64,000 nt of DNA from Streptomyces sp. PT12 (GTDB taxonomy: Bacteria > Actinomycetota > Actinomycetes > Streptomycetales > Streptomycetaceae): the NCBI RefSeq assembly GCF_003311645.1, contig NZ_QEST01000149.1, positions 48,185-112,184 of the forward strand, written 5' to 3'. Each line of letters begins with the position of its first letter. Positions within the stretch are counted from its first letter, which is position 1. Below the pieces are notes generated by a model, which had not been told where the DNA came from, made no database searches, and saw nothing but the letters and a program-made list of their open reading frames with translations. Position numbers and translations under genes: made by a program. Positions 50,274-58,278 of the stretch are shown piece after piece.

Positions 50274-51488
50274 TCAGCGGATCGCGTGGCCCGAGATCGC
50301 GCGGGCGATCACCAGGCGCTGGATCTCGCTCGTGCCCTCGAAGATCGTGTAGATCTTGGCGTCCCTGTACATCCGCTCCACCGGGTGGTCGCGGCTGTAG
50401 CCCGCGCCACCGAGGATCTGGATCGCCTTCTCCGTCGCCGCCACCGCCAGCTCGCCCGCGCGCAGCTTGGACATCGAGCCCTCCGCCGCGTGGAAGGGCC
50501 GCTCCGTGCGCGCCATCCACGCCGCGCGCCAGATCAGCAGGCGCACGGCGTCGATCTCGGTGCGCAGGTCGGCGAGAGGGAAGGCGATCGCCTGGTTCTC
50601 GATGATCGGGCGGCCGAACGCCTCGCGCCCCTTCGCGTACTCCAGCGCGTACTCGTGAGCGGCGCGGGCGATGCCGAGCGCCTGGGCGCCCACGGTGGGG
50701 CGGGAGACCTCGAACGTCGCCATCGCCGCCTGCCCCTTGGCCCGGCCGCCCTCGCGCGCCCGGGCGAGCCGCCGTTCCAGCCGTTCGCGCCCGCCGAGCA
50801 GGCAGTGGCCCGGCACGCGCACGTCGTCGAGGAAGACATCGGCGGTGTGCGAGGCCCGCAGCCCCAGCTTCTTGATCTTCGGGCCGCCGGTCAGCCCCGC
50901 CGTCCCCGGCGGCACGACGAACGCGGCCTGCCCGCGCGAGCCGAGATCCGGGTCCACGGAGGCGACCACGACATGGACGGCGGCGATGCCGCCGTTGGTG
51001 ATCCACGCCTTCTGGCCGCCGAGCACCCACTCGTCCTTGGCCTCGTCGTAGCGTGCCCGCGTGCGCAGGGCGGAGACATCGGAGCCCGCGCCGGGCTCGG
51101 AGACGCAGAACGCCGCCACGCGCGGGTCGTCGGCGTCGCCGAAGCACTGGGGCACCCACTCGGCGAGCTGGTCGGGCGTGCCCGCGGCGAAGATGCCCGC
51201 GACCGCGAGCGAGGTGCCGAACAGGGCCATGCCGATGCCCGCGTCGCCCCAGAACAGCTCCTCGTTGGCCAGCTGGAGGGTGATCCCCGTGGGGTCGCCG
51301 AACATCTCGGCAAGCGACTCGAAGCCGTAGAGGCCGATGGCGGCGGCCTCCTTGATGATCGGCCAGGGGGTGTCCTCGCGCTCGTCCCACTCGGCCGCCG
51401 CGGGCCGCACCACGTCGGCCGCGAAGCCGTGCACCCAGTCGCGCACTGCGCGCTGCTCGTCGGTCAGATCGAGGAAGAAACCGCTCAA
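50274..51488 (-). CDS. Acyl-CoA dehydrogenase
   Basis: A 404-aa FAD enzyme that catalyses the first oxidation of beta-oxidation. AAFCVSEPGAGSDVSALRTR and WVLGGQKAWITNGGIAAVHV are the N-terminal and middle-domain signatures, QILGGAGYSRDHPVERMYRD and YTIFEGTSEIQRLVIARAIS the C-terminal ones, with the catalytic Glu in the EGTSE segment. The ATG at 51488 is 14 bp past the stop of the SCP2 gene, so it is the second gene of that operon and controlled by the operators at 51995-52026. Chain-length specificity is unknown. Confidence 0.92.
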   Translation of the reverse strand: MSGFFLDLTDEQRAVRDWVHGFAADVVRPAAAEWDEREDTPWPIIKEAAAIGLYGFESLAEMFGDPTGITLQLANEELFWGDAGIGMALFGTSLAVAGIFAAGTPDQLAEWVPQCFGDADDPRVAAFCVSEPGAGSDVSALRTRARYDEAKDEWVLGGQKAWITNGGIAAVHVVVASVDPDLGSRGQAAFVVPPGTAGLTGGPKIKKLGLRASHTADVFLDDVRVPGHCLLGGRERLERRLARAREGGRAKGQAAMATFEVSRPTVGAQALGIARAAHEYALEYAKGREAFGRPIIENQAIAFPLADLRTEIDAVRLLIWRAAWMARTERPFHAAEGSMSKLRAGELAVAATEKAIQILGGAGYSRDHPVERMYRDAKIYTIFEGTSEIQRLVIARAISGHAIR

Positions 51489-51502
51489 CGTCCCGCCCTC
51501 CC

Positions 51503-51964
51503 TCAGCCCTTGGGGATCTCGAAGAGGCGGGTGAGGCCCGAGGCGAGCCCCATGTCGCCGCCGACCTTGAGCTTTCGGGTCATGAACATCATGACCGGAC
51601 TGCCGTTCCCCGACACGAGCTTGAGGAACTCCGCGTCGCCCATCGTGAGGACCGTGCGCGGCTCCGCGCCCGAACGGCCCTCGCCGACCGTGCAGCCGCC
51701 ATCGGCGATCGTCGTCTCGTACACCACCACGGGGTCGCCGGTGATCTCCCAGCGGATCAGCGCGCTGAGGCCGCCCGCCTGCTCGGGCCTGAACTGTCCC
51801 GCCAGGCGCCCGAATATCTCGGCCAGCACGCGCAGGCGCGTCTCGCCGCGCATCAGCCGCTCGATGTCCTCACCCGACGCCTTCCTCACCAGCGCCGCGA
51901 ACTCCTCGGGTGTGATCTCCCCGAAGTCCCTGCTCTCCAGACCGCCGAGGCCGGTGTCACCCAT
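51503..51964 (-). CDS. SCP2 sterol-binding domain protein
   Basis: A 153-aa protein with an SCP2-like fold (LAEIFGRLAGQFRPEQAGGL, then LSALIRWEITGDPVVVYET and MMFMTRKLKVGGDMGLASGL), which binds acyl-CoA or lipid. The ATG at 51964 has GTGAGGGCCTG. It is the first gene of the operon with acyl-CoA dehydrogenase, and its promoter region overlaps two TetR-type operators. Likely role: presenting or buffering acyl-CoA substrates. Confidence 0.88.
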   Translation of the reverse strand: MGDTGLGGLESRDFGEITPEEFAALVRKASGEDIERLMRGETRLRVLAEIFGRLAGQFRPEQAGGLSALIRWEITGDPVVVYETTIADGGCTVGEGRSGAEPRTVLTMGDAEFLKLVSGNGSPVMMFMTRKLKVGGDMGLASGLTRLFEIPKG

Positions 51965-51994
51965 CAGGCCCTCACCACCTTTCCCGCCACCTTC

Positions 51995-52026
51995 CTTACC
52001 ACCAAGTAAACTTACCAGAGAGTAAG
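51995..52026. promoter_or_regulatory. Two abutting TetR-type operators between SCP2 and the tetR gene
   Basis: CTTACCACCAAGTAAA (51995-52010) is followed directly by CTTACCAGAGAGTAAG (52011-52026). Each fits CTTACC-N4-(A/G)GTAA(G/A), a 16-bp interrupted palindrome. The same site, as a perfect palindrome, recurs at 54890-54905. The pair covers the space between the divergent SCP2 and tetR genes. Confidence 0.8.
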
Positions 52027-52039
52027 GTGCGGGGACAGC

Positions 52040-52705
52040 GTGGGTAGGGTGACCAGGGTGAAGGACAAGCCGAAGCGCCGACTGCCGAGGAGCGTGCGCG
52101 AGCGGGAGATCGTCGACGCGGCGGTCCACGTCTTCTCCCAACGCGGGTACCGCGCCGCCGTGGTGGACGAGATCGCCGAGCTGGCGGGGATCTCCAAGCC
52201 GATGGTGTATCTCTACTTCGCCTCCAAGGAGGGGCTGTTCGTCGCGTGTGTGCGGCGCGAGGCGCGGCGCCTCGCGGAGACGTTCAGACAGGCGGCACAC
52301 CAGGCCGGTGACTCACCGGAGTTGCGGCTGTGGGCCGGTCTTTCGGCGTTCTTCACGTTCGTCGCGGAGCGGCGGGACAGCTGGGTGGTGCTGCACCGGC
52401 AGGCGCCTGAGCAGAGCGAGGCGATCGCCGCCGAGCTCGCGCGGGCGCGGCGGGCGGTGATGGCGGAGGTCACCGCGCTGGTCGCCTCGGGGATCTCGGA
52501 CAGCGACGGGGGGGACCATCTCGGGGACTCCGAGGCGGAGTTCGTGGCGCACGCGCTGGTGGGCGCGGCGGACGCGGTCACCGACTGGATGGAGCGGCAC
52601 CCGGACAGCCCGCCGGACGGGGCCTCCCTGCGGCTGATGAACATGGTGTGGATCGGCATGCGCGACGTGCTGGCGGGCGGCACCTGGACGCCTCGGGCAC
52701 CCTAG
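52040..52705 (+). CDS. TetR-family regulator of a beta-oxidation regulon
   Basis: A 221-aa regulator. The N-terminal HTH (residues about 24-70) has REREIVDAAVHVFSQRGYRA, VDEIAELAGISKPMVYLYF and KEGLF; the C-terminal domain is all-helical and variable, as expected for ligand binding. Start: GTG at 52040, or a second GTG at 52049. It is divergent from the SCP2-acyl-CoA-dehydrogenase operon, with the tandem operators between. It probably represses itself and both operons and is released by an acyl-CoA. It ends 4 bp from the convergent maoC. Confidence 0.85.
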   Translation: MGRVTRVKDKPKRRLPRSVREREIVDAAVHVFSQRGYRAAVVDEIAELAGISKPMVYLYFASKEGLFVACVRREARRLAETFRQAAHQAGDSPELRLWAGLSAFFTFVAERRDSWVVLHRQAPEQSEAIAAELARARRAVMAEVTALVASGISDSDGGDHLGDSEAEFVAHALVGAADAVTDWMERHPDSPPDGASLRLMNMVWIGMRDVLAGGTWTPRAP

Positions 52706-52708
52706 GGC

Positions 52709-53545
52709 CTAGGAGCGTTGCCCCAACGCCCTTGTGCGGCCCGTCAGATGGACCCGGTCGCCGGTGGCCGAGCGCAGGGTGAACGGCCCAGGGGTGGTCG
52801 CGTGGAACGTCACGCGGGCGGGCAGCGGAACGGGGGCGCGAAAGGCCGCCTCGACGGTGAACGCCCCCGGCAACGCGTCCTGTTGGGCGGCGAGGCAGCG
52901 GGCGAGTGACCACATGCCGTGCGCGATCGGGCCCGGCAGGCCGAACAGTCGGGCGGTCAGCGGGTGGAGGTGGATGGGGTTGCGGTCGCCCGAGGCGGCG
53001 GCGTAGCGGCGCCCCGTGTCGGCGGGGACATCCCATGGCTCGCCGGGTCCGGGCGCCTCGGGCCCGGCCTTTGGCGCGCACCCATCGCCGCCTCCTCGCC
53101 GCCCGTCCCCGCGCAGATAGGTGCTGGTCGAGCGCCACACGGCCGCGCCCGTGGCGTCCAGCGCGGTGGTCCTGATCTCGAACGCCGTGCCCCAGGGGTG
53201 CGGGGCGAGGCCGCCCGCGGCGACGCGGTGGCGCAGCGGCTCGTCGGCGGCCAGGTGCCGCCGCTGCTCGATGCGGATTCCCAGGTGGATCAGGCCCGTT
53301 GGGCGGAAAGGGAAGTCGCGCCGCGTCATCAGGTCGAGGGCCAGGGGGAACGCCGCCACATGCGGGTGGGTGGGCGGCAGCGGGTCGGTGCGGGCGAACG
53401 CGCAGACCTCGGCGTAGCGGGCCAGCGCGGCGGGCGCGGCGGCGGTGGGCGCGCCGGTGAGGACCCCGGTGGGCAGCGGCCCGCGGCCCTGGCGGGGCAG
53501 CAGCAGGGCGCGGGCGTAGGAGCGGGCGAGCCCCGGCACGGTCAC
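52709..53545 (-). CDS. MaoC-like (R)-specific enoyl-CoA hydratase / 3-hydroxyacyl dehydratase
   Basis: A 278-aa double-hotdog protein. The catalytic segment is AASGDRNPIHLHPLTARLFG (the hydratase Asp and His), with IAHGMWSLARC after it. The GTG at 53545 overlaps the FabG stop (GTGA). The FabG4-type plus MaoC pair matches the M. tuberculosis fabG4-htdX arrangement. It would hydrate enoyl-CoA, the second beta-oxidation step. The first hotdog (residues about 30-140) is non-catalytic in this family. Confidence 0.87.
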   Translation of the reverse strand: MTVPGLARSYARALLLPRQGRGPLPTGVLTGAPTAAAPAALARYAEVCAFARTDPLPPTHPHVAAFPLALDLMTRRDFPFRPTGLIHLGIRIEQRRHLAADEPLRHRVAAGGLAPHPWGTAFEIRTTALDATGAAVWRSTSTYLRGDGRRGGGDGCAPKAGPEAPGPGEPWDVPADTGRRYAAASGDRNPIHLHPLTARLFGLPGPIAHGMWSLARCLAAQQDALPGAFTVEAAFRAPVPLPARVTFHATTPGPFTLRSATGDRVHLTGRTRALGQRS

Positions 53546-54879
53546 GCCCCCACCAGGGACTGGCCGCACACGCGCAGGACCTGGCCCGTGACCGCGCCGG
53601 TGCCGGGGGACGCGAGCCAGGTGACGGCCTCGGCGACGTCGACGGGCAGCCCCGGCTGGCCCAGGCTGTTGAGCCGCGCGGCGACCACGCGGGCCGGGAA
53701 CGGCATGGCCGCCGTCATGCCGGTGGCGATAAAGCCGGGCGCGACGGCGTTGGCGGTGATGCCGCGCGGCGCGAGCAGCGGGGCGAGCGCCTGGACCAGG
53801 CCGACCGAACCCGCCTTGCTGGCCGCGTAGTTGGTCTGCCCCGCGGCCCCTGCGATGCCGTTGACCGACGAGGTGGCCACGATGCGGCCGCCGTCGCGCA
53901 GCAGCGGCGCGAGGGCGGCGGTGAGCCGCTCGACGGCGGTGAGGTTGACGTCGATGACGGCGTTCCACTCCGCGGCTGGCATCCGGGCCAGGGTGCGGTC
54001 GCGGGTGATCCCGGCGTTGTGCACCAGGATGTCGAGGCCGCCGCCGTGCGCGTCGCGCAGGTGCGCCTCGATCAGGGCGTCCGCGTCCCCGGCCGTGATG
54101 TCCACGGGCACGGCGGTGCCGCCGAGCCGGTCGGCGAGCGCGGTCAGCGGCTCGGCCGCGCCGGGGACGTCGAGGCACACGACGCGGGCGCCGTCCCGGT
54201 GCAGCACCTCGGCGACGGCGGCGCCGATGCCCCGCGCCGCGCCGGTCACCAGCGCGGTGCGGCCTTGAAGAGGGCGCTCCGGGTCGGCGGGCCGCACCGC
54301 GGCCGACGGCGCGACGGGCGGGTCGAGGCGCACGGCCTGGCCGCTGACATAGGCGGAGCGGGCGGAGAGCAGAAAGCGGACGGTGGACTCGGTGAACTCC
54401 TCGGCGCCAGGCGCGACATGGAGCAGCTGCGCGGTCGAGCCGCCGCGCAGCTCCTTGGCGAGCGAGCGGACGAAGCCCTCGATCGCGCGCTGCGCGGCGC
54501 GCTCGCGGGGCGTGGTGGTCAGCTCGGGCGGGGTGCCGACCACCAGGACGCGCCCGCAGGGGGCCAACGACCGCACGCGGGGCCCGAGGAACGCGTGCAG
54601 CGCGCCGAGCCCCCGGCTCTCCCTGATGCCGGTGGCGTCGTAGAGCAGCGCGGCGGGGCGCGCGGCGCCCGGCTGAACGGTGGCGCCGCAGGACGCCAGG
54701 ACCGCGCGCAACGCCCCTGCCACGCGGGCGTGTTCGCCCTCCGCCAGCTCGACGGGCCCGGCGAGCACGGGCCGCCCCCGGTCGTGCCGCGCCAACGGCG
54801 CGGGCCGTGGCAGGCCGAGGCGCCGGGCGAGGAACGCTCCCGGTCGGCTCGACACCAGGGAGAGATACCGGTCGGCCAT
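53542..54879 (-). CDS. fabG: Long FabG4-type 3-oxoacyl reductase/3-hydroxyacyl-CoA dehydrogenase
   Basis: A 445-aa, two-domain SDR. The N-terminal flavodoxin-like region (residues 1-200) has no catalytic motif; the C-terminal SDR has ALVTGAARGIGAAVAEVLHR, DILVHNAGITRD, ATSSVNGIAGAAGQTNYAAS (Ser and Tyr-x-x-x-Lys) and ANAVAPGFIATGM. High-molecular-weight FabG proteins of this length, such as mycobacterial FabG4, act on acyl-CoA. The ATG at 54879 has AGGAGGAAATCA; a perfect operator palindrome sits directly upstream of this ribosome-binding site. It is coupled to the downstream maoC. Confidence 0.9.
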   Translation of the reverse strand: MADRYLSLVSSRPGAFLARRLGLPRPAPLARHDRGRPVLAGPVELAEGEHARVAGALRAVLASCGATVQPGAARPAALLYDATGIRESRGLGALHAFLGPRVRSLAPCGRVLVVGTPPELTTTPRERAAQRAIEGFVRSLAKELRGGSTAQLLHVAPGAEEFTESTVRFLLSARSAYVSGQAVRLDPPVAPSAAVRPADPERPLQGRTALVTGAARGIGAAVAEVLHRDGARVVCLDVPGAAEPLTALADRLGGTAVPVDITAGDADALIEAHLRDAHGGGLDILVHNAGITRDRTLARMPAAEWNAVIDVNLTAVERLTAALAPLLRDGGRIVATSSVNGIAGAAGQTNYAASKAGSVGLVQALAPLLAPRGITANAVAPGFIATGMTAAMPFPARVVAARLNSLGQPGLPVDVAEAVTWLASPGTGAVTGQVLRVCGQSLVGA

Positions 54880-54889
54880 TGATTTCCTC

Positions 54890-54921
54890 CTTACCGCGCG
54901 GTAAGTCTACTGGGGAGTCAC
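54890..54921. promoter_or_regulatory. TetR-type operator between fabG and the thiolase gene
   Basis: CTTACCGCGCGGTAAG at 54890-54905 is a perfect 16-bp palindrome, the strongest form of the site seen at 51995-52026. The next 16 bp (TCTACTGGGGAGTCAC) are a degenerate second copy, keeping the tandem layout. It overlaps the start of the fabG leader, so binding should block both promoters. Confidence 0.8.
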
Positions 54922-54950
54922 GTCGGTGGTGACCGGAAGGGGTGAGGGCC

Positions 54951-56297
54951 ATGAGGGCGTCGGGTGTGCGCCGGGTGGCGGTGCTCGGCGGGAACCGGAT
55001 CCCGTTCGCGCGCGCCGACGGGCCCTATGCCACCGCGTCCAACGGGGAGATGCTGGCGGCCGCGCTCGAAGGGCTGGTCGAACGGTTCGGCCTGCGCGGG
55101 GAGTTGCTCGGCGAGTTCGTGGCGGGCGCGGTGCTCAAGCACAGCAGGGACTTCCAGCTGGCGCGCGAGACGGTGCTCGGCAGCGCCCTCGACCACCGCA
55201 CCCCGGCGTTCGACGTGCAACAGGCGTGCGGCACGGGACTTGAGGCGGTCATCCTGGTCGCCAACAAGATCGCGCTCGGCCAGATCGACTCGGGCGTCGC
55301 GGGCGGCGTGGACACCGCGAGCGATGTGCCGCTGGCGTTGCACGACGGGCTGCGCCGCCTGCTGCTCCGGGCGCGGCGCGAGCGGACGACGCCCCGCAGG
55401 CTGCGGGCGCTCGCCGGGGTGCGCCCCCGGCAGCTGCTGCCGGAGATCCCGCGCAACGCCGAGCCGCGCACCGGGCTCTCGATGGGCGAGCACGCGGCCC
55501 GCACCGCCGCGGCGTGGGGCGTGACCCGCGCCGACCAGGACGCCTTCGCCGCGGCGAGCCACCGGCGTCTTGCGGCCGCGTACGAGCGGGGGTTCTTCGA
55601 CGACCTGCTCACCCCGTTCCGCGGCCTTCAGCGCGACCAGACCCTCCGCCCCGACAGCACACCCGGTCAACTGGCGGCGCTCCGCCCGGTGTTCGGCGTG
55701 GGGCAAGGGGGCGGCGGGGAGGGTGCCACCATGACGGCGGGGAACTCCACGCCGCTCACCGACGGCGCGGCCACCGTGCTGCTGGCGAGCGAGGAGTGGG
55801 CCAGGGAGCGCCGCCTGCCGGTGCTGGCGTATCTGACCCACGCCCGCACCGCGGCCGTCGACTTCGTCGAGGGCGACGACGGGCCCGACGGGCCCGACGG
55901 GCTGCTGATGGCGCCCGCGTACGCCGTTCCCCGGCTGCTCGACGACGCGGGGCTCGGCCTTGCCGACCTCGATGTGCTGGAGATCCACGAGGCGTTCGCC
56001 GCCCAGGTGCTCGCCACCCTGGCCGCCTGGGAGGACCCCGCGTTCGGTGCCCAACGCCTGGGCCTGCCGGGCGCGTTCGGCGCCGTCGACCGAGAGCGGG
56101 TCAATCCCCTGGGCTCGTCGCTTGCCACCGGGCACCCCTTCGCGGCGACGGGCGGGCGGATCGTCGCCACGCTGGCCAAGGAGTTGCACGAGCGCACCAG
56201 GGAGCGCGGCGGCGGACCCGTCAGGGGCCTGGTGTCGGTCTGCGCGGCGGGCGGCGTAGGGGTCACCGCCATTCTTGAGAGCCGACAAGGGAGTTGA
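54951..56297 (+). CDS. Acetyl-CoA acetyltransferase (thiolase, FadA2-like)
   Basis: A 448-aa thiolase. Catalytic residues: Cys in FDVQQACGTGLEAVILVANK, His in VLEIHEAFAAQVLATL, and Cys in LVSVCAAGGVGVTAILE. NSTPLTDGAATVLLASEEWA is a further signature. The ATG at 54951 is preferred over the GTG at 54942 for its ribosome-binding site. It is divergent from fabG-maoC and co-transcribed with the acyl-CoA ligase 4 bp downstream. It cleaves 3-ketoacyl-CoA, the last beta-oxidation step. The arrangement fabG-maoC / thiolase matches the mycobacterial fabG4-htdX / fadA2 locus. Confidence 0.9.
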   Translation: MRASGVRRVAVLGGNRIPFARADGPYATASNGEMLAAALEGLVERFGLRGELLGEFVAGAVLKHSRDFQLARETVLGSALDHRTPAFDVQQACGTGLEAVILVANKIALGQIDSGVAGGVDTASDVPLALHDGLRRLLLRARRERTTPRRLRALAGVRPRQLLPEIPRNAEPRTGLSMGEHAARTAAAWGVTRADQDAFAAASHRRLAAAYERGFFDDLLTPFRGLQRDQTLRPDSTPGQLAALRPVFGVGQGGGGEGATMTAGNSTPLTDGAATVLLASEEWARERRLPVLAYLTHARTAAVDFVEGDDGPDGPDGLLMAPAYAVPRLLDDAGLGLADLDVLEIHEAFAAQVLATLAAWEDPAFGAQRLGLPGAFGAVDRERVNPLGSSLATGHPFAATGGRIVATLAKELHERTRERGGGPVRGLVSVCAAGGVGVTAILESRQGS

Positions 56298-56301
56298 AGC
56301 C

Positions 56302-58221
56302 ATGGGCGTGCACCGGGACCTCAGGCGATTGCGGCGGCGCGGCCACCTGGCCGCCCGTGTGACGCCCGAGCTGATCAGGGAGGGCGGCGCGGTGCGCGAG
56401 GTGCGCACGCCCCCGCTCGTCCCGCCGCTCGCGCGCGGCAGCGTCGCCGACATCCCCTTCGCCAACGCCGCCGAGGCCCCTGCCGCCGTGGTCGTGCGGC
56501 GCAAGGAGGGCGCGGTGTGGGCGCCGGTCACCGCCGCGGCGTTCGCGGCCCGGGTCACCGAGGTGGCCAAGGGCCTTCTCGCCGCGGGGCTTACCCCGGG
56601 GGGCCGGGTGGCGCTCATGGCCCGCACCAGCGCCGACTGGGTCGTGCTCGACTTCGCGATCTGGGCCGCGGGCGGCGTCACCGTCCCGGTCTACGCGACG
56701 TCGTCCGCCGACCAGGTGGCCTGGATCCTGCGGGACTCGGGCGCGTCGTTCCTCGTCGTGGAGACGGCCGCGCACGCCGACACCGCGGAGCGGGGGCGCG
56801 TCGAGTCGGGGACGCCGACGCCCTGGGTCATCGACGACGGCGCGCTCGACGAGCTGGCCGGGCTCGGGCGGACCGTCTCCGACGCGGCCGTCGAGGAGCG
56901 GCGCGCCGCGCTCGGCCCCGACACGGTCGCCACCGTCGTCTACACCTCGGGCACCACGGGCCGCCCCCGGGGCTGCGCGCTCACCCATGGCAACCTGCAC
57001 GCCGAGGCCGCCACCCTCGTCGCGCTCCTCAAGCCCGTCTTCGAGGAGGCCACGGGGCAGACGCCGACCACGCTCGTCTTCCTGCCGCTCGCGCACATCC
57101 TGGGCCGGGCCATCCAGATCGCCTGCCTGTCCGCGCGCATCGAGACGGGCCACTGCCCCAGCGTCAGGCCGGACGACCTGCGCCCCGAACTCGCCTCGTA
57201 CCGGCCGACGTTCCTGGTGGGCGTGCCCTATCTCTTCGAGAAGATCCACGACACGGGGCGGGCCACGGCCGAACGCATCGGCAGGGGCGCGTCGTTCGAG
57301 CGGGCCGACCGCGTCGGCGTGGCCTACGGCGAGGCCAGGATGCGCGCCCACCACGGCACGGGCCCGGGGCCAGGCCCAGGGCTGCGGCTGGCCAAGGGCC
57401 TCTACGACCTGCTGGTCTACCGCCGCATCCGCAAGGCGCTGGGCGGCCGGGTGCGCTACGCCGTCAGCGGCGGCTCTCCGCTCGACCCGAGGCTGACGCT
57501 CTTCTTCTTCGGCTGCGGCATCGTCATCTACGAGGGCTACGGCCTCACCGAGACCACCGCGGCGGCCACCCTCAGCCCGCCGCTCGCGCCGCGCCCCGGC
57601 ACCGTCGGGCAGCCGCTGCCCGGCACGGCGGTGCGGATCGCCGACGACGGCGAGGTGCTGATCCGCGGCGGCATCGTCACCACCGCCTACTGGAACGCCC
57701 CCGAGGCCACCGAACGCGCCCTGGACGGCGGCTGGTTCGCCACCGGGGACCTCGGCGTCCTCGACGACGACGGCTATCTCGCCATCACCGGGCGGAAGAA
57801 GGACATCCTGATCACCAGCGGCGGCAAGAACGTCTCGCCCGCCCCGCTTGAGGACCGGCTGCGCAGCCGACCGCCCATCGGCGCCTGCATGGTCGTCGGC
57901 GACAACCGCCCGTACGTCGCCGCGCTCATCGCCCTGGAGCGGGAGGCGCTCGACCACTGGCTCACCGTGCGCGGCCGCCCCGCGGGAACGCCCGTGGCGG
58001 AGCTGCGCGACGACCCCGAGCTGCTGGCGACGGTGCGGCGCGCGGTCGACCACGCCAACGCGGCCGTATCGCGCGCCGAGTCGATCCGCGCGTTCGCCCT
58101 CGTGGACGGCGAGTTCACCGAGGAGAACGGCATGCTCACCCCGTCGCTCAAGGTGCGGCGGCAGGCGGTGGCCTCGGCCTACGCGGCCGAGCTGGAACGC
58201 CTCTACGATCGGAGCACCTGA
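56302..58221 (+). CDS. Long-chain fatty acid-CoA ligase
   Basis: A 639-aa ANL-superfamily acyl-CoA synthetase. AMP motif: TVVYTSGTTGRPRGCALTHG; A5: VIYEGYGLTETTAAATLSPP; A7/A8: WFATGDLGVLDDDGYLAITG and GRKKDILITSGGKNVSPAPL. Length fits FACL. The ATG at 56302 follows GGGAG and is 4 bp after the thiolase stop. It activates fatty acids, so this gene cluster encodes activation and all four beta-oxidation steps. Residues around 365-375 (a Gly-Pro-rich insert) are unusual. Confidence 0.92.
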   Translation: MGVHRDLRRLRRRGHLAARVTPELIREGGAVREVRTPPLVPPLARGSVADIPFANAAEAPAAVVVRRKEGAVWAPVTAAAFAARVTEVAKGLLAAGLTPGGRVALMARTSADWVVLDFAIWAAGGVTVPVYATSSADQVAWILRDSGASFLVVETAAHADTAERGRVESGTPTPWVIDDGALDELAGLGRTVSDAAVEERRAALGPDTVATVVYTSGTTGRPRGCALTHGNLHAEAATLVALLKPVFEEATGQTPTTLVFLPLAHILGRAIQIACLSARIETGHCPSVRPDDLRPELASYRPTFLVGVPYLFEKIHDTGRATAERIGRGASFERADRVGVAYGEARMRAHHGTGPGPGPGLRLAKGLYDLLVYRRIRKALGGRVRYAVSGGSPLDPRLTLFFFGCGIVIYEGYGLTETTAAATLSPPLAPRPGTVGQPLPGTAVRIADDGEVLIRGGIVTTAYWNAPEATERALDGGWFATGDLGVLDDDGYLAITGRKKDILITSGGKNVSPAPLEDRLRSRPPIGACMVVGDNRPYVAALIALEREALDHWLTVRGRPAGTPVAELRDDPELLATVRRAVDHANAAVSRAESIRAFALVDGEFTEENGMLTPSLKVRRQAVASAYAAELERLYDRST

Positions 58222-58278
58222 GCGGGCGATCGGCGCACCCGGCGGAACACGCCGAGCCGGGGCGGGAGATGGGGCGGG

